Assembly: GCA_965178125.1 (NCBI GenBank)
Contig: OZ237735.1
Coordinates: 2,788,387-2,852,386 of the forward strand
Direction of reading: 5' to 3'
From: Bilabrum cf. latius
Taxonomy: Eukaryota; Bigyra: Bicosoecida; Bigyra; Bicosoecida
Length of the DNA stretch: 64,000 nucleotides
Shown in pieces: positions 1-9,393 of the stretch (position 1 is the first letter of the stretch; every line of letters begins with the position of its first letter). The notes under the pieces were generated by a model that was not told the origin of the DNA, ran no database searches, and was given only the letters and a program-made list of their open reading frames with translations. The position numbers were made by a program, and so were the translations under genes.

Positions 1-642
1 GGGCAGTTTGAGTGCAGGCTATGTTTGACGATTCATAGGACAATTACAGACTATATAGCTCACACTCAGGGCAGGAAGCATGCGGATGGCTTGAGAAAGC
101 GGGCGGCCGTGGAGCGGAAGAAGCTCGAGGCCTTGGAAGATGGCGCTGCCGGGCCAGCCGTGCCAGGTGCAGGAGAGCTGGGTGGTTCCGCGGATGCTAC
201 TTCTTCGAAACGGAAACGAGTCAGGATTGGCCAGCCTGCGTTCTCTGTTGCCAAGTTGCGGGACCCTCGATCTGGTGCCCCTGGCCTCCAGTTCACCCTG
301 GACTATCCTCACATCGAAGAGGGCCTGCAGCCCAGGCACAGGTTCATGTCAGCTTTCGAGCAGAAAAAAGAAGCCCCCGACCGCAGATTCCAGTTCCTTC
401 TCTTCGCGGCGGAGCCCTACGAGACCGTCGCCTTCAAGGTGCCCAACCGGCCCATCGACCGCGCCGGCGGCCGCCTCCGCACCGACTGGGATGAGGCAGC
501 CCGGCGGTTTCAGCTGCAGTTTGTGTTTGCCCCCGAGGACAAGGCGAAGGCCAGTGCCGGTGCCAGTGGCACTGCCAGTGCATCGGCCGCCAAGCAGGGG
601 GGTGCCTCTTCTTCTTCTTCGGTGCCCATGGTGGCAACTTGA
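1..642 (+). CDS. SF3A2: SF3A2 / Prp11, splicing factor 3A subunit 2 (5'-partial)
   Basis: Subunit of the SF3a complex of the U2 snRNP, acting in the nucleus at branch-site recognition. The frame is open from base 1, so the N-terminus lies outside the window. The visible part begins inside the matrin-type zinc finger (C-x2-C in ECRLCLTIH, then HTQGRKH). It continues with the conserved SF3A2 core: LDYPHIEEGLQPRHRFMSAF, PDRRFQFLLFAAEPYETVAF and a DW...FQLQFVF end. A short Ala/Ser/Gly-rich tail replaces the long Pro-rich tail of animals. It stops at TGA. No in-frame TAG occurs in this fragment. Identification is by family comparison and is firm. Confidence 0.95.
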   Translation, partial: GQFECRLCLTIHRTITDYIAHTQGRKHADGLRKRAAVERKKLEALEDGAAGPAVPGAGELGGSADATSSKRKRVRIGQPAFSVAKLRDPRSGAPGLQFTLDYPHIEEGLQPRHRFMSAFEQKKEAPDRRFQFLLFAAEPYETVAFKVPNRPIDRAGGRLRTDWDEAARRFQLQFVFAPEDKAKASAGASGTASASAAKQGGASSSSSVPMVAT

Positions 643-1050
643 CGACTTGTTCCGATGCAGCGCAGTGCAGTGCATTAGACCAACGGGGGACTGTCTCCAG
701 CCTAGATAGACAAAGGCTTTGCACTGCAGGACTCCGCTTGTACAGCGAATGCGGATCCTGGATGCGGATGCGCTGCAGGACCCGATCTGACACGATGCGA
801 GCGTCGCTATGGACCATTGAATGTGACCTCGGAGGGTACCCGGTTGCGATTTCAGCCGTCCGCGCCCATCGATATCGTAGTGCCAAACCAGCCACCGCCA
901 CTGGTTCTGGCACTATTTGTAGCATTGGACCAGGGCATCCGGTGTGGTCACCCGGCAGGGGTCCCGTCCTACCTGCAGCGTGGCCACCAGCATGTCGATC
1001 AAGAAGAAAAGATTGATCCACCCTCGCTGCAAACCAGGCTGGCAGTGCCC
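643..1050. other. Intergenic stretch between convergent genes
   Basis: This lies between the SF3A2 stop and the TGA of the minus-strand ankyrin gene. With TAG read as Gln, a plus-strand frame is open from an ATG near 655 to a TGA near 1155. Its translation shows no domain I recognise and it runs antisense into the ankyrin gene, so I do not call it. No RNA gene or repeat was seen. Confidence 0.5.
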
Positions 1051-1530
1051 TCAGAAGCCCAGGCGGGCCCTTGCTGCCTGCGCGCTTGCGATGACCGCGG
1101 CATCGCTCCGGACCTTTAGGAACTTCTGGACAAGGTCTGCCATGGATTTGTCCATTGATGCATCCTCGACTGTTGATACCCAGTCTTTGGTGGGGGTTGG
1201 GTCGGATGCAAGCAGTAGACTGACCATGCGTAGATCGTTTTTTGTCACAGCGATTCCAAGCGGCGATTCCCCTGATCCATCTTCCACAGTGGCGTCGGCC
1301 CCAAAGTCTAAGCAAAGCTTTGCAATCTCGAGCGAACAGCTGTGAACTGCGCCATGTAATGCTGTCGCACCATCGATGGTTCCCACCTCAGAAATCGCAT
1401 CCCCAGCTTCCAAACACGTCAGGAACGCCATTGGATCCCCCTTCATCGCGGCCTCAAGCAGCGGGGTCCAGCCCGTTAGCACATTTCGTTTCACAAAAGC
1501 CCTCTTTTGGCCCGGAACCCTTCTATCCAT
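1051..1530 (-). CDS. Small ankyrin-repeat protein
   Basis: A 159-residue protein read from the ATG at 1530 (MDRRVPGQKRAF) to a TGA at 1051-1053. It holds about three ankyrin repeats, recognisable by GWTPLLEAAMKGD, GATALHGAVHSCSLEIAKL and GESPLGIAVTKNDLRMVSLL. Ankyrin repeats are protein-interaction modules, so a specific function cannot be assigned. The frame is open upstream to 1617, but only a TTG is found there and the extension looks non-coding, so I chose the ATG. It is divergent from GINS3, 132 bp away. There are no in-frame TAGs. Confidence 0.8.
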   Translation of the reverse strand: MDRRVPGQKRAFVKRNVLTGWTPLLEAAMKGDPMAFLTCLEAGDAISEVGTIDGATALHGAVHSCSLEIAKLCLDFGADATVEDGSGESPLGIAVTKNDLRMVSLLLASDPTPTKDWVSTVEDASMDKSMADLVQKFLKVRSDAAVIASAQAARARLGF

Positions 1531-1662
1531 CCTATTTAATGCCGATTCTGCCCCGCAGCCAACGAATACCGGTTCATGGAACGTTCGAACGGGTTCGTTA
1601 ATTCGACACCGTTGCAAAATTCAAAACTCTGTACTGCTTTACAGCAATACTGCGGGCATAAC
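1531..1662. promoter_or_regulatory. Short divergent promoter region (ankyrin gene / GINS3)
   Basis: 132 bp separate the two start codons of oppositely oriented genes, so both promoters must lie here or overlap the coding ends. No specific binding site was recognised. Confidence 0.5.
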
Positions 1663-2556
1663 ATGTCTTCTCTCTTCGACCCGGAAGAGATTGCTGCAGA
1701 AGATGAGAGGCTGCCCCTTCGAATGAACGTGGATGCCTTCCGATTAGGATGTTTGGACTCGTGCTCCGCAGGCCAGGTGAGAGTGACCGACTTCAGCATG
1801 CGGCTTACGGTCTCATCATTATGCGTTTTGCATAGCATCCGGGGTGACGTAGTATTTTTGTTTATGTCGCAGGATTTAGTGGCTGGTTCATAGCTTGATC
1901 TCCCTGTTTGGCTGTGCTACAAGCTGGTGCGGCTCGGGTTTGCGTCTGTCAGCATCCCGCGAGCATACGCGCACTCCACTATGGTTGATCTCACGGCTGA
2001 TCCGCGCTCTGTTAATTTAAGAGATCGGTCTCCCTTTTTCTATCGGCTGATGCCTGCAGTGTGCCGGACTGTGCGTCCCGCCCACGCGGTTTCGAAGCTG
2101 CCCGACATTGTACGCAAAACTCTTGCGGTTAGAGCTGAAGACATCATGACACGTGGAGGAGCTGAGGCCCCAAGTGACGTATCTGGATTTATTGATTCGC
2201 TGACGAATGAGGAGCAGCTCGTTTTCCAGAAGGCGTACGGACAGGCAAGACGGGCTGCGGCTCACAACCGAGGGTACGGCAGCGAGCTGGCTGCCTCGGG
2301 GCTCGCCAGGGCAGTGGCCAGCTCTGTAGGTGCAGGGGCGGGCGCGGCATCCTCTAGCGAGTAGATGGCAGCGCAGGCAGCCGCGGCTGCAGTGGCTAGC
2401 GCCTCGGTGGGAGGGGCCCAGCCCGCGGGGAAAGGGGGTACCGCGCAGCCAGCCGTGAGCGGGGGTATGCTAGCCGAGGTGGCGGTGGGCCTGGATCCAA
2501 TGGCGGCGCAGGCCGTCCGTAGCTTTGCCGCACGCAAGCGCAGACGAATAGTGTGA
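1663..2556 (+). CDS. GINS3: GINS complex subunit PSF3 (GINS3)
   Basis: Subunit of the GINS tetramer, part of the CMG replicative helicase in the nucleus. Exons are 1663..1776 and 1873..2556, with a 96-nt GTGAGA...CGCAG intron in phase 0, giving 265 residues. Family matches: MSSLFDPEEIAAEDERLPLR (SLDDI...EKLPVR in animals), an AGS-x-LDLPVWLCYKL block, and SVSIPRAY...DPRSVNLRDRSPFFYRL. In-frame TAGs occur at 1891-1893, directly before LDLPVWL where human PSF3 has KLELPLWL, and at 2362-2364 in an Ala/Ser-rich tail. The C-terminal Ala/Gly-rich region ending RSFAARKRRRIV is longer than usual. Stop is TGA. Confidence 0.9.
1777..1872 (+). other. GINS3 intron 1
   Basis: 96 nt, GTGAGA donor and GTCGCAG acceptor, phase 0. 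It is supported because joining the flanks gives a continuous PSF3 sequence (CSAGQ-DLVAGS). Confidence 0.85.
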
Positions 2557-2680
2557 CGAACATAGAGAACTATATCTCCTGACGAGTGCGAAAGTCGCAT
2601 GGCATTGATGAGGAATGCCAGCCACCACAGCCGTGCATCATCAAATGTGATGCACACACACCCTCTTTGATCCGCCTGCC

Positions 2681-2808
2681 TCAGTGGCTCTCCCTGGGCA
2701 CATCATGCCCGCTGGCCCCGTGCAAGAAGCCCAGGTCGCACCCCTCAGTGGCTCTCCCTGGGCACATCATGCCCGCTGGCCCCGTGCAAGAAGCCCAGGT
2801 CGCACCCC
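2681..2808. repeat. 64-bp perfect tandem duplication at the 3' end of the dehydratase gene
   Basis: Two copies of a 64-bp unit (2681-2744 and 2745-2808) are identical. On the minus strand the proximal copy encodes the last residues of the dehydratase and its TGA (2745-2747). The distal copy lies downstream of the stop and also carries the TGA. This looks like a recent slippage or unequal-exchange event. Confidence 0.95.
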
Positions 2809-4517
2809 TCGTGCGACTGGGTCACGTTGTCCACGTACATGCGGCTGTACCCCCTGGATGCAACAGGGGCAGGGGCCTCCCACGCCTGCTTCCTCCGGGC
2901 CAGCTCCTCCTCCTCCACCTCCAGCTCAAGCTTGCCCGCCTCCACGTCCAGAGAAATCGTGTCACCGTCCCGCACCAGGGCGAGGGGCCCGCCCACCGCC
3001 GACTCGGGCGACACGTGCAGCACCACCGTCCCGTAGGCCGTGCCCGACATGCGCCCGTCGCTGATGCGCACCATGTCAGTGATCCCCTTGCGCAGCAGCT
3101 TGGGCGGCAGGGCCATGTTCCCCACCTCCGGCATGCCCGGGTACCCCACCGGCCCCGCCCCCTGCAGCACCAGCACGCTGTTCTCGTCCACGTCCAGGTC
3201 CTCGTCAGAGATCCTAGCTTCGAAGTCTTCCTTGCTGGAGAACACGACGGCCCTGCCGCGGTGTTTCATGAGCGAGGGGGATGCCGCGGCTGGCTTGATG
3301 ATGGCCCCGTTGGGAGCCAGGTTCCCCTTCAGAACGGTTATGCCGGCGCTGCCCGACCCAAGCAGGGGGTCGCTCGCGGGTCGGATCACGTCGTCGTCAT
3401 AGCACTCAGCCTCCGCCACGCTCTCCCCCATCCGCTGCCCTGATACCGTCAGTGCCTCTGGGTCGGGCAGCGCGCCCGCCTCGTGGATCCGCCTGAGCAC
3501 TGCAGGCAGGCCCCCGGCATAGAAGAACTCCTCCATGAGGTGCTCCCCCGCGGGCTGCAGGTTGGCCAGCAGAGGCACCTGCCGGCCCACCCTGTCGAAG
3601 TCGTCCAGCGACAGACTGACCCCCACCCTGCGGGCCAGGGCCAGCAGGTGCACCACCGCGTTGGTGGAGCCCCCCACAGCAGCGAGGGCGGCGATGGCGT
3701 TCTCGAAGGCCCCCTTTGTGAGAACCTGGGAGGGGCGGAGGTCGTCCCGCACCATCTCAACGGCTCTCCTGCCCGCCAGGTGAGCCAGAGTGTTTCTCCT
3801 AGAGTCCGCTGCGGGGATGGCGGCGCTGCCCGGGAGTGACATGCCCAGTGCCTCCGCCACACAGGCCATTGAGCTGGCCGTGCCCATGGTGTTGCAGTGG
3901 CCGGTGCTCCGACTGTTCCCCGCCTCTGCATCCATAAAGTCCTTCAGGCTCAGCTGTCCACCGCGCACCTGCTCAGAGAGCTTCCACACGTCCGTGCCGC
4001 TGCCCAGTTTCCTGCCCCTCCATCGCCCGTTGAGCATGGGACCACCCGTCAGCAGCAGCGTGGGCAGGTCCGTGGATGCCGCCCCCATCAGCGTGCCGGG
4101 GGTTGTCTTGTCGCAGCCCGTCAGCAGCACTGTTCCGTCAATGGGATACCCGCGCAGGCATTCCTCCGTGTCCATCGCCATGAGGTTGCGCAGCAGCATG
4201 GCTGTGGGGCGAAGCAGGCTCTCGCCGGTGGACAGCACCGGAAACTCGAGAGGCAGCCCGCCAGCTTCCCAAACGCCGCGCTTCACCCGGTCAGCAACAT
4301 CCCGAAGGTGTGCATTGCACGGAGTCAGCTCGCTCCAAGTGCTACAAATGCCAATTACTGGCCGGCCGTCGAACGCCTCATCTGGAAGACCTTGGTTGCG
4401 CATCCAGGATCTGTGGATGTAGCCGTCCCGATCCGCTTTTCCAAACCATGCATGGGATCGTCTCCATGTTTTGTCCTTTCCACTGCCCCCTTTGTCGCCG
4501 CTCCCTGATGAAAGCAT
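2745..4517 (-). CDS. IlvD/EDD-family sugar-acid dehydratase (arabonate/xylonate type)
   Basis: 590 residues from the ATG at 4517 to a TGA. It is a [Fe-S] dehydratase of the IlvD/EDD family. The start SHAWFGKADRDGYIHRSW and the spacing of C67 (ELTPCN), C135 (TGCDKTTP) and C208 (GHCNTMG) match the L-arabonate/D-xylonate dehydratase branch more than dihydroxy-acid dehydratase of branched-chain amino-acid synthesis. Other family motifs are AIPAADSRRN, GGSTNAVVHL, KGNLAPNGAIIKP and SDGRMSGTAYG. The likely reaction is dehydration of a pentonate to 2-keto-3-deoxypentonate. It is divergent from an arabinokinase-like gene, which supports a pentose role. No in-frame TAG or intron is seen. The exact substrate is inferred. 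Confidence 0.88.
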   Translation of the reverse strand: MLSSGSGDKGGSGKDKTWRRSHAWFGKADRDGYIHRSWMRNQGLPDEAFDGRPVIGICSTWSELTPCNAHLRDVADRVKRGVWEAGGLPLEFPVLSTGESLLRPTAMLLRNLMAMDTEECLRGYPIDGTVLLTGCDKTTPGTLMGAASTDLPTLLLTGGPMLNGRWRGRKLGSGTDVWKLSEQVRGGQLSLKDFMDAEAGNSRSTGHCNTMGTASSMACVAEALGMSLPGSAAIPAADSRRNTLAHLAGRRAVEMVRDDLRPSQVLTKGAFENAIAALAAVGGSTNAVVHLLALARRVGVSLSLDDFDRVGRQVPLLANLQPAGEHLMEEFFYAGGLPAVLRRIHEAGALPDPEALTVSGQRMGESVAEAECYDDDVIRPASDPLLGSGSAGITVLKGNLAPNGAIIKPAAASPSLMKHRGRAVVFSSKEDFEARISDEDLDVDENSVLVLQGAGPVGYPGMPEVGNMALPPKLLRKGITDMVRISDGRMSGTAYGTVVLHVSPESAVGGPLALVRDGDTISLDVEAGKLELEVEEEELARRKQAWEAPAPVASRGYSRMYVDNVTQSHEGCDLGFLHGASGHDVPRESH

Positions 4518-4644
4518 CGTTGCGGTGCGGGACAGCCGACGCGTGCAAGCCTACCACTGAGCCGAGATGGCGCGCTGCAGAGCCACACGAGGAACTCTAC
4601 GGATCGAATGCATGTTGATAAAACCCAAGTGAGGTCAGCTGGGA
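4518..4644. promoter_or_regulatory. Divergent promoter between dehydratase and arabinokinase-like gene
   Basis: 127 bp lie between two oppositely directed start codons of genes that both point to pentose metabolism. A shared, possibly co-regulated promoter is inferred. No operator motif was recognised. Confidence 0.5.
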
Positions 4645-6429
4645 ATGCAGCCTCAGGGCTGTTGGTGTGCATGGGCGAGTTGCACTTTGCAGCGGATCTT
4701 GGGGGAATCTGGTGAGATGACGAGCACCTGCTATTTGCAGCGCTTGCAAAAGGTGATACAACGAGCCCGCAGTATGGCTGCCGTTGCAAGTACCAGTGCG
4801 ACCGGAAAGGCATGCGGTAGGCTTGATTTCATGGGTGGCGTTGCAGATTATAGCGGAAGCCATGTCCTGGAGGCCGGGATCGCAAAGTTCGCTACGTGCG
4901 AAGCTACCTTGATTGTAGGAGGAGACACGATATCATTAGAAAGCGAACACTTTGGATCGTTCTCGTGCGCAGCATCTATGCTTATTTTTACGGGAGAAGT
5001 CGAGGCAGGCACCCCCGGAGTCCGGCCCCTGGCTGCCGTGAAAGTCGGCTTAGAGGAGGTCAAAGCCCCGCGGTGGTGCCACTACGTGCTAGGCTGCGTG
5101 GCTGCATACTTGTTACATATACCATCTGCGGCGTAGGCCGTGAGAGGTTCTGGATTGCGCCTGTCCATCGCATCCGAGGTGCCCGCAGGCCAGGGTGTCT
5201 CGAGCTCAGCCTCGCTCGAGATGGCAGTGCTGGACTGCATGCGAGCGCTTCTGCCGCCCAAGGAAGGCACCGCAGAAGAGGCAGCCGCAGCACCCCTTCG
5301 GCTCGCTCACCTGGGCCAGCTAGCAGAGAACCAGGTGGCCGGCGTGCCCTGCGGTCTCATGGACCAGTTGGCCTGCCAGTTCGGTAGACCAGGAGCGTGA
5401 GTCTACGCGCAAAATGATTGCAACCCCCCCCTTTTGGCAGCCTGCCACACTGATTTGGCCACGCCCCTGTCCACCCCGCACTCCCGCAGCCTGCTCCCAA
5501 TCAAGTGCCGCCCAGACCAGTGCTCCGTCCCAGTGGCGCTGCCCCCTGGCGTCGTGGCTCTCGGCTGGCCCTCCATGGTGGTGCACGACGTGGGGGCCAG
5601 TCCCTATGCCACCGCTCGGTGCGCGTGCTTCATGGCCAAGCGGATCCTTGAGGCTGACGTGCTGAGCAAGATTGTGCCCAGCGAAGCGCTGGATGCGACA
5701 GTGCGGGAGGAGCTGGACGAGTGGACGAGGGACAGGACGGGCAAGGCCTGGCAGCCAGGTGACCCGATCCCGCACCTGGCCTGCCTCCCGCTGAGCTGGC
5801 TGCAGCTGCACGCGCTGGGGGGAGGAGAGGGCAGGCTGCCGGATCGGATCACCGGCGCGGAATTCGCGGAGAAGTACGGTGTGACGAGTGACGCCCTCAG
5901 CAAGCCGCGGGGAGACGCCATGTACGAGGTGGGGGCGGCCGCCGAGTTCGCGTGCGGCGAGGACGCGAGGGTGCGCTTGGCGGTGGCGCTGCTGAAGGGG
6001 CTGGCGAAGGTGGGTGTGGGGTCTGTGGGGGGTGGGGGGGGTGGGGCTGCCGCAGGTCCCTCAAGTGCTCCCGCTGCGGGGGGCACAGGTGTTGGCACTA
6101 GCGCCGGTGGGGCCGGGGGTCGGTCCGGGGAGGAACACGAGGCGCTGTGCGCGGTGGGTGAGCTAATGCTGCAGGGGCACGCGGCCTACTCGAAGATAGG
6201 GCTCGGGTGCGAGGAGACGGATCGGATCGTGGGGGCACTGATGGGAAGGTTGGGTCCCGGGCGGGGCGTGTTTGGTGCCAGGGTGAGTGGGGGAGGCAGC
6301 GGTGGGACGGTGGCCGTGCTCTGCAGGCAGGACGCGGTCCCTGCGGTGGAGGCGCTGGCCAGGAGCGAGGGCTTGCGGTTTGGGGAGGCAGGAAAAGACC
6401 CAAGCAAGTTTCCTGGGCTGATTTTGTAA
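4645..6429 (+). CDS. L-arabinokinase-like GHMP sugar kinase
   Basis: ATP-dependent sugar-1-kinase of the GHMP/galactokinase superfamily. Exons are 4645..5396 and 5490..6429 (563 residues, TAA stop), with a 93-nt GTGAGT...CGCAG intron in phase 2. Motifs are GRLDFMGGVADYSGSHVL (the arabinokinase signature, where galactokinase has an R-x-N-L-I-GEH-x-DY type), EVPAGQGVSSSASLEMAVLD (phosphate loop), VAGVPCGLMDQLACQFG and ARVSGGGSGGTVAVLC. It corresponds to the C-terminal kinase half of plant ARA1; the glycosyltransferase half is absent. One in-frame TAG (5134-5136) precedes the kinase core. Starts at 4717 or 4774 are also possible. An alternative splice (5384-5440) keeps frame but aligns less well. 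Likely product is L-arabinose-1-phosphate, or a related sugar phosphate. Confidence 0.87.
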
Positions 6430-6587
6430 ATGTGGATTTTCGAGTGGCAACTAGACTAGCAAGCAACCGTTCGTGCAAAAGCACTGCCCCGTTCTCCTTC
6501 TGTTTGGTTCCGTTATTGCGCGGCAACAAGAGAGATTTCTGGGGTTTGTCGCGAGCGCAGAGCTCGCCGTGATTCTTGCCGGGAGCT

Positions 6588-7659
6588 ATGTCAGCCGCAA
6601 CTGACATCGAAGTTGGCCTTGATAATACAGTCGCTATCCTTGCGGTTTCGCCGGAGCTGAATGAGTTGCTCATGAGAGCCAAAGCAATCTACGCGAACCT
6701 TGGCGGGAAGGTCGCTGCAACATCAATGGAGAGCGCCAAATCATTTGACGGAAAGAGGCTTATCGTAGTTGCTCAGATGCGCGCCCTTGATCGGGTAAGT
6801 TTTGAGCGCGGCAGCCCCGTTATGCGGCAATAGGCCCACGCCTTGCACCAATCACAACAACGGCATTTTCTTGTATGATTCTCTCGTGCAGTTGCTGGAC
6901 ACCAGGAATATGTCAGGAATTGAAAGGATGCACAAGATAAGAATTAATAACTAGTGCCGTCGACAGCTGAATGACATCTAGTAGTGCATTGTCGAGCTAG
7001 TGAAGGTCCACCACAATGAGCTGAAATCCAAGGCAGGCGTCTCCGACGAGGAGCGCGTCGCGAGATAGCAAGCATTCAAGGACATGCAAACCGAGCTATC
7101 AGATTTGAAAGACAAGCTGTCGGGGGTGCAGCGACGACGGGGCGGTGGCGGGGCCGGCGGAGCCGTCGAGATGCAAGATGTGACAGGCTTCATCAACGGC
7201 AAGTCTGGGTCAGGGTCGGGAGGCGGAGCTGCTAGCGGGGCAGGCTCCGGCGGTGGGTTCAATGGAGAGGGGGGCTCTGGAGGCGGAGGGTTCGGCGGCA
7301 GCGGCTCAAACACGGTGGAGGAGGACTTAACGCAGACTCAGATTCAGGAGATCGGGGAGCTTGATGCGATCCGGGTTAAGCAGGACGAGCTGCTGGAGGA
7401 GATCGGCAAAGAGGCCGACATTTTGTTGGAGCAGGCACTCGGTTTCAAGGACGAGATGGACAAGCAGGACGCGCTGATCGGCGACCTGGAGAAGAAGATC
7501 AGCAAGGCCAGCGACAAGCTCAAAAAAGTCAACGATCAGGCGGACAGGGCCGTGGAAATGGTCAACGCGCCGTCCACCAGCCTCTGCATGTATGCGATCT
7601 GCTTCATCGTGTTGCTGGGAATCGTCACGGTGGGGTACAACGTGATCAACAGCAACTGA
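6588..7659 (+). CDS. Qc-SNARE of the SYP7 / syntaxin type, with Gly-rich linker
   Basis: Tail-anchored membrane-fusion protein of 324 residues. Exons are 6588..6794 and 6892..7659, with a 97-nt GTAAGT...TGCAG intron, phase 0. The first in-frame ATG is 6588; the TTG at 6576 is ignored. The C-terminus has a SNARE helix (MDKQDALIGDLEKKISKA, then KLKKVNDQ), then CMYAICFIVLLGIVTVGY as membrane anchor and a 5-residue lumenal tail. The helical N-half includes AGVSDEERVAR, like the KGLTREERE segment of plant SYP71. Between the halves lies a Gly/Ser-rich linker of about 40 residues. Four in-frame TAGs (6952, 6979, 6982, 7066) sit in the N-half helices. Stop is TGA. Assignment to Qc rests on overall likeness to SYP71. 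Confidence 0.82.
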
Positions 7660-7803
7660 TGGGGGGGATTGATGTGCAGGTGTCGTCAAGTCGAGCGCAA
7701 CAATGCCGTTGCTTCTCTGTGTACGGGTGTACCCCAGCAATCACGCCTAATGGCATCCAATTCACAGTGCCACAGGCTTGATCTAGAGTGCCTGTAATCG
7801 CCT

Positions 7804-9342
7804 ATGCATGCTAATGCTGCCACCAGGCCCTTGCAGTCTCACCCGGAGCCTAAAACACGAAACATTACCCGCGCCAGAATCGCGATGCTGCGGGGTGTTC
7901 GGATTCTTGACTTGACTAGGGTATTGGCTGGTCCATATGCAACACAAATGCTCGCCAGCATGGGGGCTGAAGTTATAAAAGTTGAGCATGTATCGAGAGG
8001 AGATGAGACGCGAGATTGGGGCCCTCCTTTCATTGCGTCAGCCTCCGGAAAGAGCCGTCTGTCGTCATATTTTGCCGGAGTCAACGCTGGAAAATATGGA
8101 ATTGGAATAGATTTCAAGCATCCGCGGGGCAGACATGCTGTATTGGAACTTGCAAGACGCAGTGATGCCGTGGTAGAGAATTTCCCGGCTGGCACCCTTG
8201 ACAAAGCTGGCGTGGGGGCAGTCGCGATGGTAGACAAGAATCCCGACCTTATAGTTGCTTCCATTACAGGTTATGGGCTTACTGGGTCGAAACGGACGCA
8301 GGCGGCGTATGACGTAGCCGTTCAAGCGGAGTCGGGGCACATGTCGATTACTGGAAGTTACAGCGAGGCCAGTGACACAAAATTGAACGCAGAAGAAGTT
8401 TTCAAGCACGGGGTCGCAACAATTGACGTGATGACCGGTTTACACGCTCAGAATGCAGTCCTGGCGGCACTGCTCGACGTGCAAACTCGCCGAGCAGCGC
8501 TCGGGCTGCCTCTGCGAGCTTCCCAGCGCTGGCAGGCCGCGAAGAGTAACTGTGAAGCTGGATCCTCGCCGGCGCTAACCAAGCCAGAGTTTGCGTTTGT
8601 AGGCAGGCAGCTGGATGTCCCCCTGCTGGACACTGCTCTGCATGCCCTGGTGAATGTTGCCGCTAGCAGCCTCAACTCCGGCCCCCCTGCGCGGAGGTGG
8701 GGTTCCGCACACGCTTCCATTGTGCCCTACTAGGCCCTGCAGACCGACGACGGGCCCGTTGTGGTGGTGGCCATGAACGACGCGCAGTTCCAGTAGCTGT
8801 GCACCGAGGTGCTCGGGGGGTCCTGCTAGAATTTGCACTTGTCTCCACTCTACCGGTCCAACCCGCTGCGGGTGGAGCACCGGGTGTCTCTCCTGGACCT
8901 CATCCAAGCTCGCATGCAGGAAAAAGGGGGCACCCAGGCCGAGTGGGTGGACCGCATGAAGCGGGCGGGACTGGCAGGCAGCGCCGTCTCCACGGTGGAG
9001 GAGGCGCTGAGTAGCAACCACGCGAGGGAGCGAGACATCGTGCAAGAGGTGCAGCGGACGTGGCCCCCTCCATCGGATGGGGGGCCACCCGACCAGCCTT
9101 CGACCATCAAGACCGTCGCGCCGCCCATTCGCGCGTCAAAGGTGACTCGCGGCGTGCGCTCAGGCGGGGCCGAAGGCACCGTGACGCTCACCAGTGACCC
9201 AGACGCTTGCAAGGTGCGTGGAGCCCCGCCACTGCTGGGAGAGCACACGCGAAAGGTGCTGGTAGGCTGGGGCGTGCTGGATGACGGGGCGGTGGACGAC
9301 GGGTGCAGGGAGGGGTGGCTGCGCGAGACTGCGGGCCTCTGA
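7804..9342 (+). CDS. Family III CoA-transferase, SUGCT-like (succinyl-CoA:glutarate type)
   Basis: 512 residues from the ATG at 7804 to TGA. CaiB/BaiF fold: MLRGVRILDLTRVLAGPYAT, LASMGAEVIKVEH, the VVENFPAGTLDKAG block and ITGYG. The second half keeps VPLLDTALHALVN, HASIVPY and a late PPLLGEHTRKVL. In mammals SUGCT moves CoA from succinyl-CoA to glutarate or other dicarboxylates in mitochondria. The first 27 residues are basic and could be a targeting peptide; a start at 7885 is also possible. Three in-frame TAGs: 8731-8733 at the invariant Gln of PYQ-x-x-x-x-DG, 8794-8796 and 8827-8829. The first is strong evidence that TAG means Gln. Substrate is not determined. Confidence 0.88.
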
Positions 9343-9393
9343 GTCCTGCATTCATCCCTTCGTGACCCCCCCAGCCAACGCACGGGTGTCTGC

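Noticed and set aside
655-1155. Plus-strand frame open with TAG as Gln
   Set aside because: No recognisable domain and antisense to a real ankyrin gene at its end; losing one stop codon lengthens random frames.
434-1315. 293-codon minus-strand ORF over SF3A2 and the ankyrin gene
   Set aside because: Antisense shadow of GC-rich coding DNA; composition is biased and no domain is seen.
5384-5440. 57-nt alternative intron in the arabinokinase gene (GTAGAC donor)
   Set aside because: It keeps frame, but the 93-nt GTGAGT...CGCAG choice gives a gap-free family alignment and matches the other introns in size.
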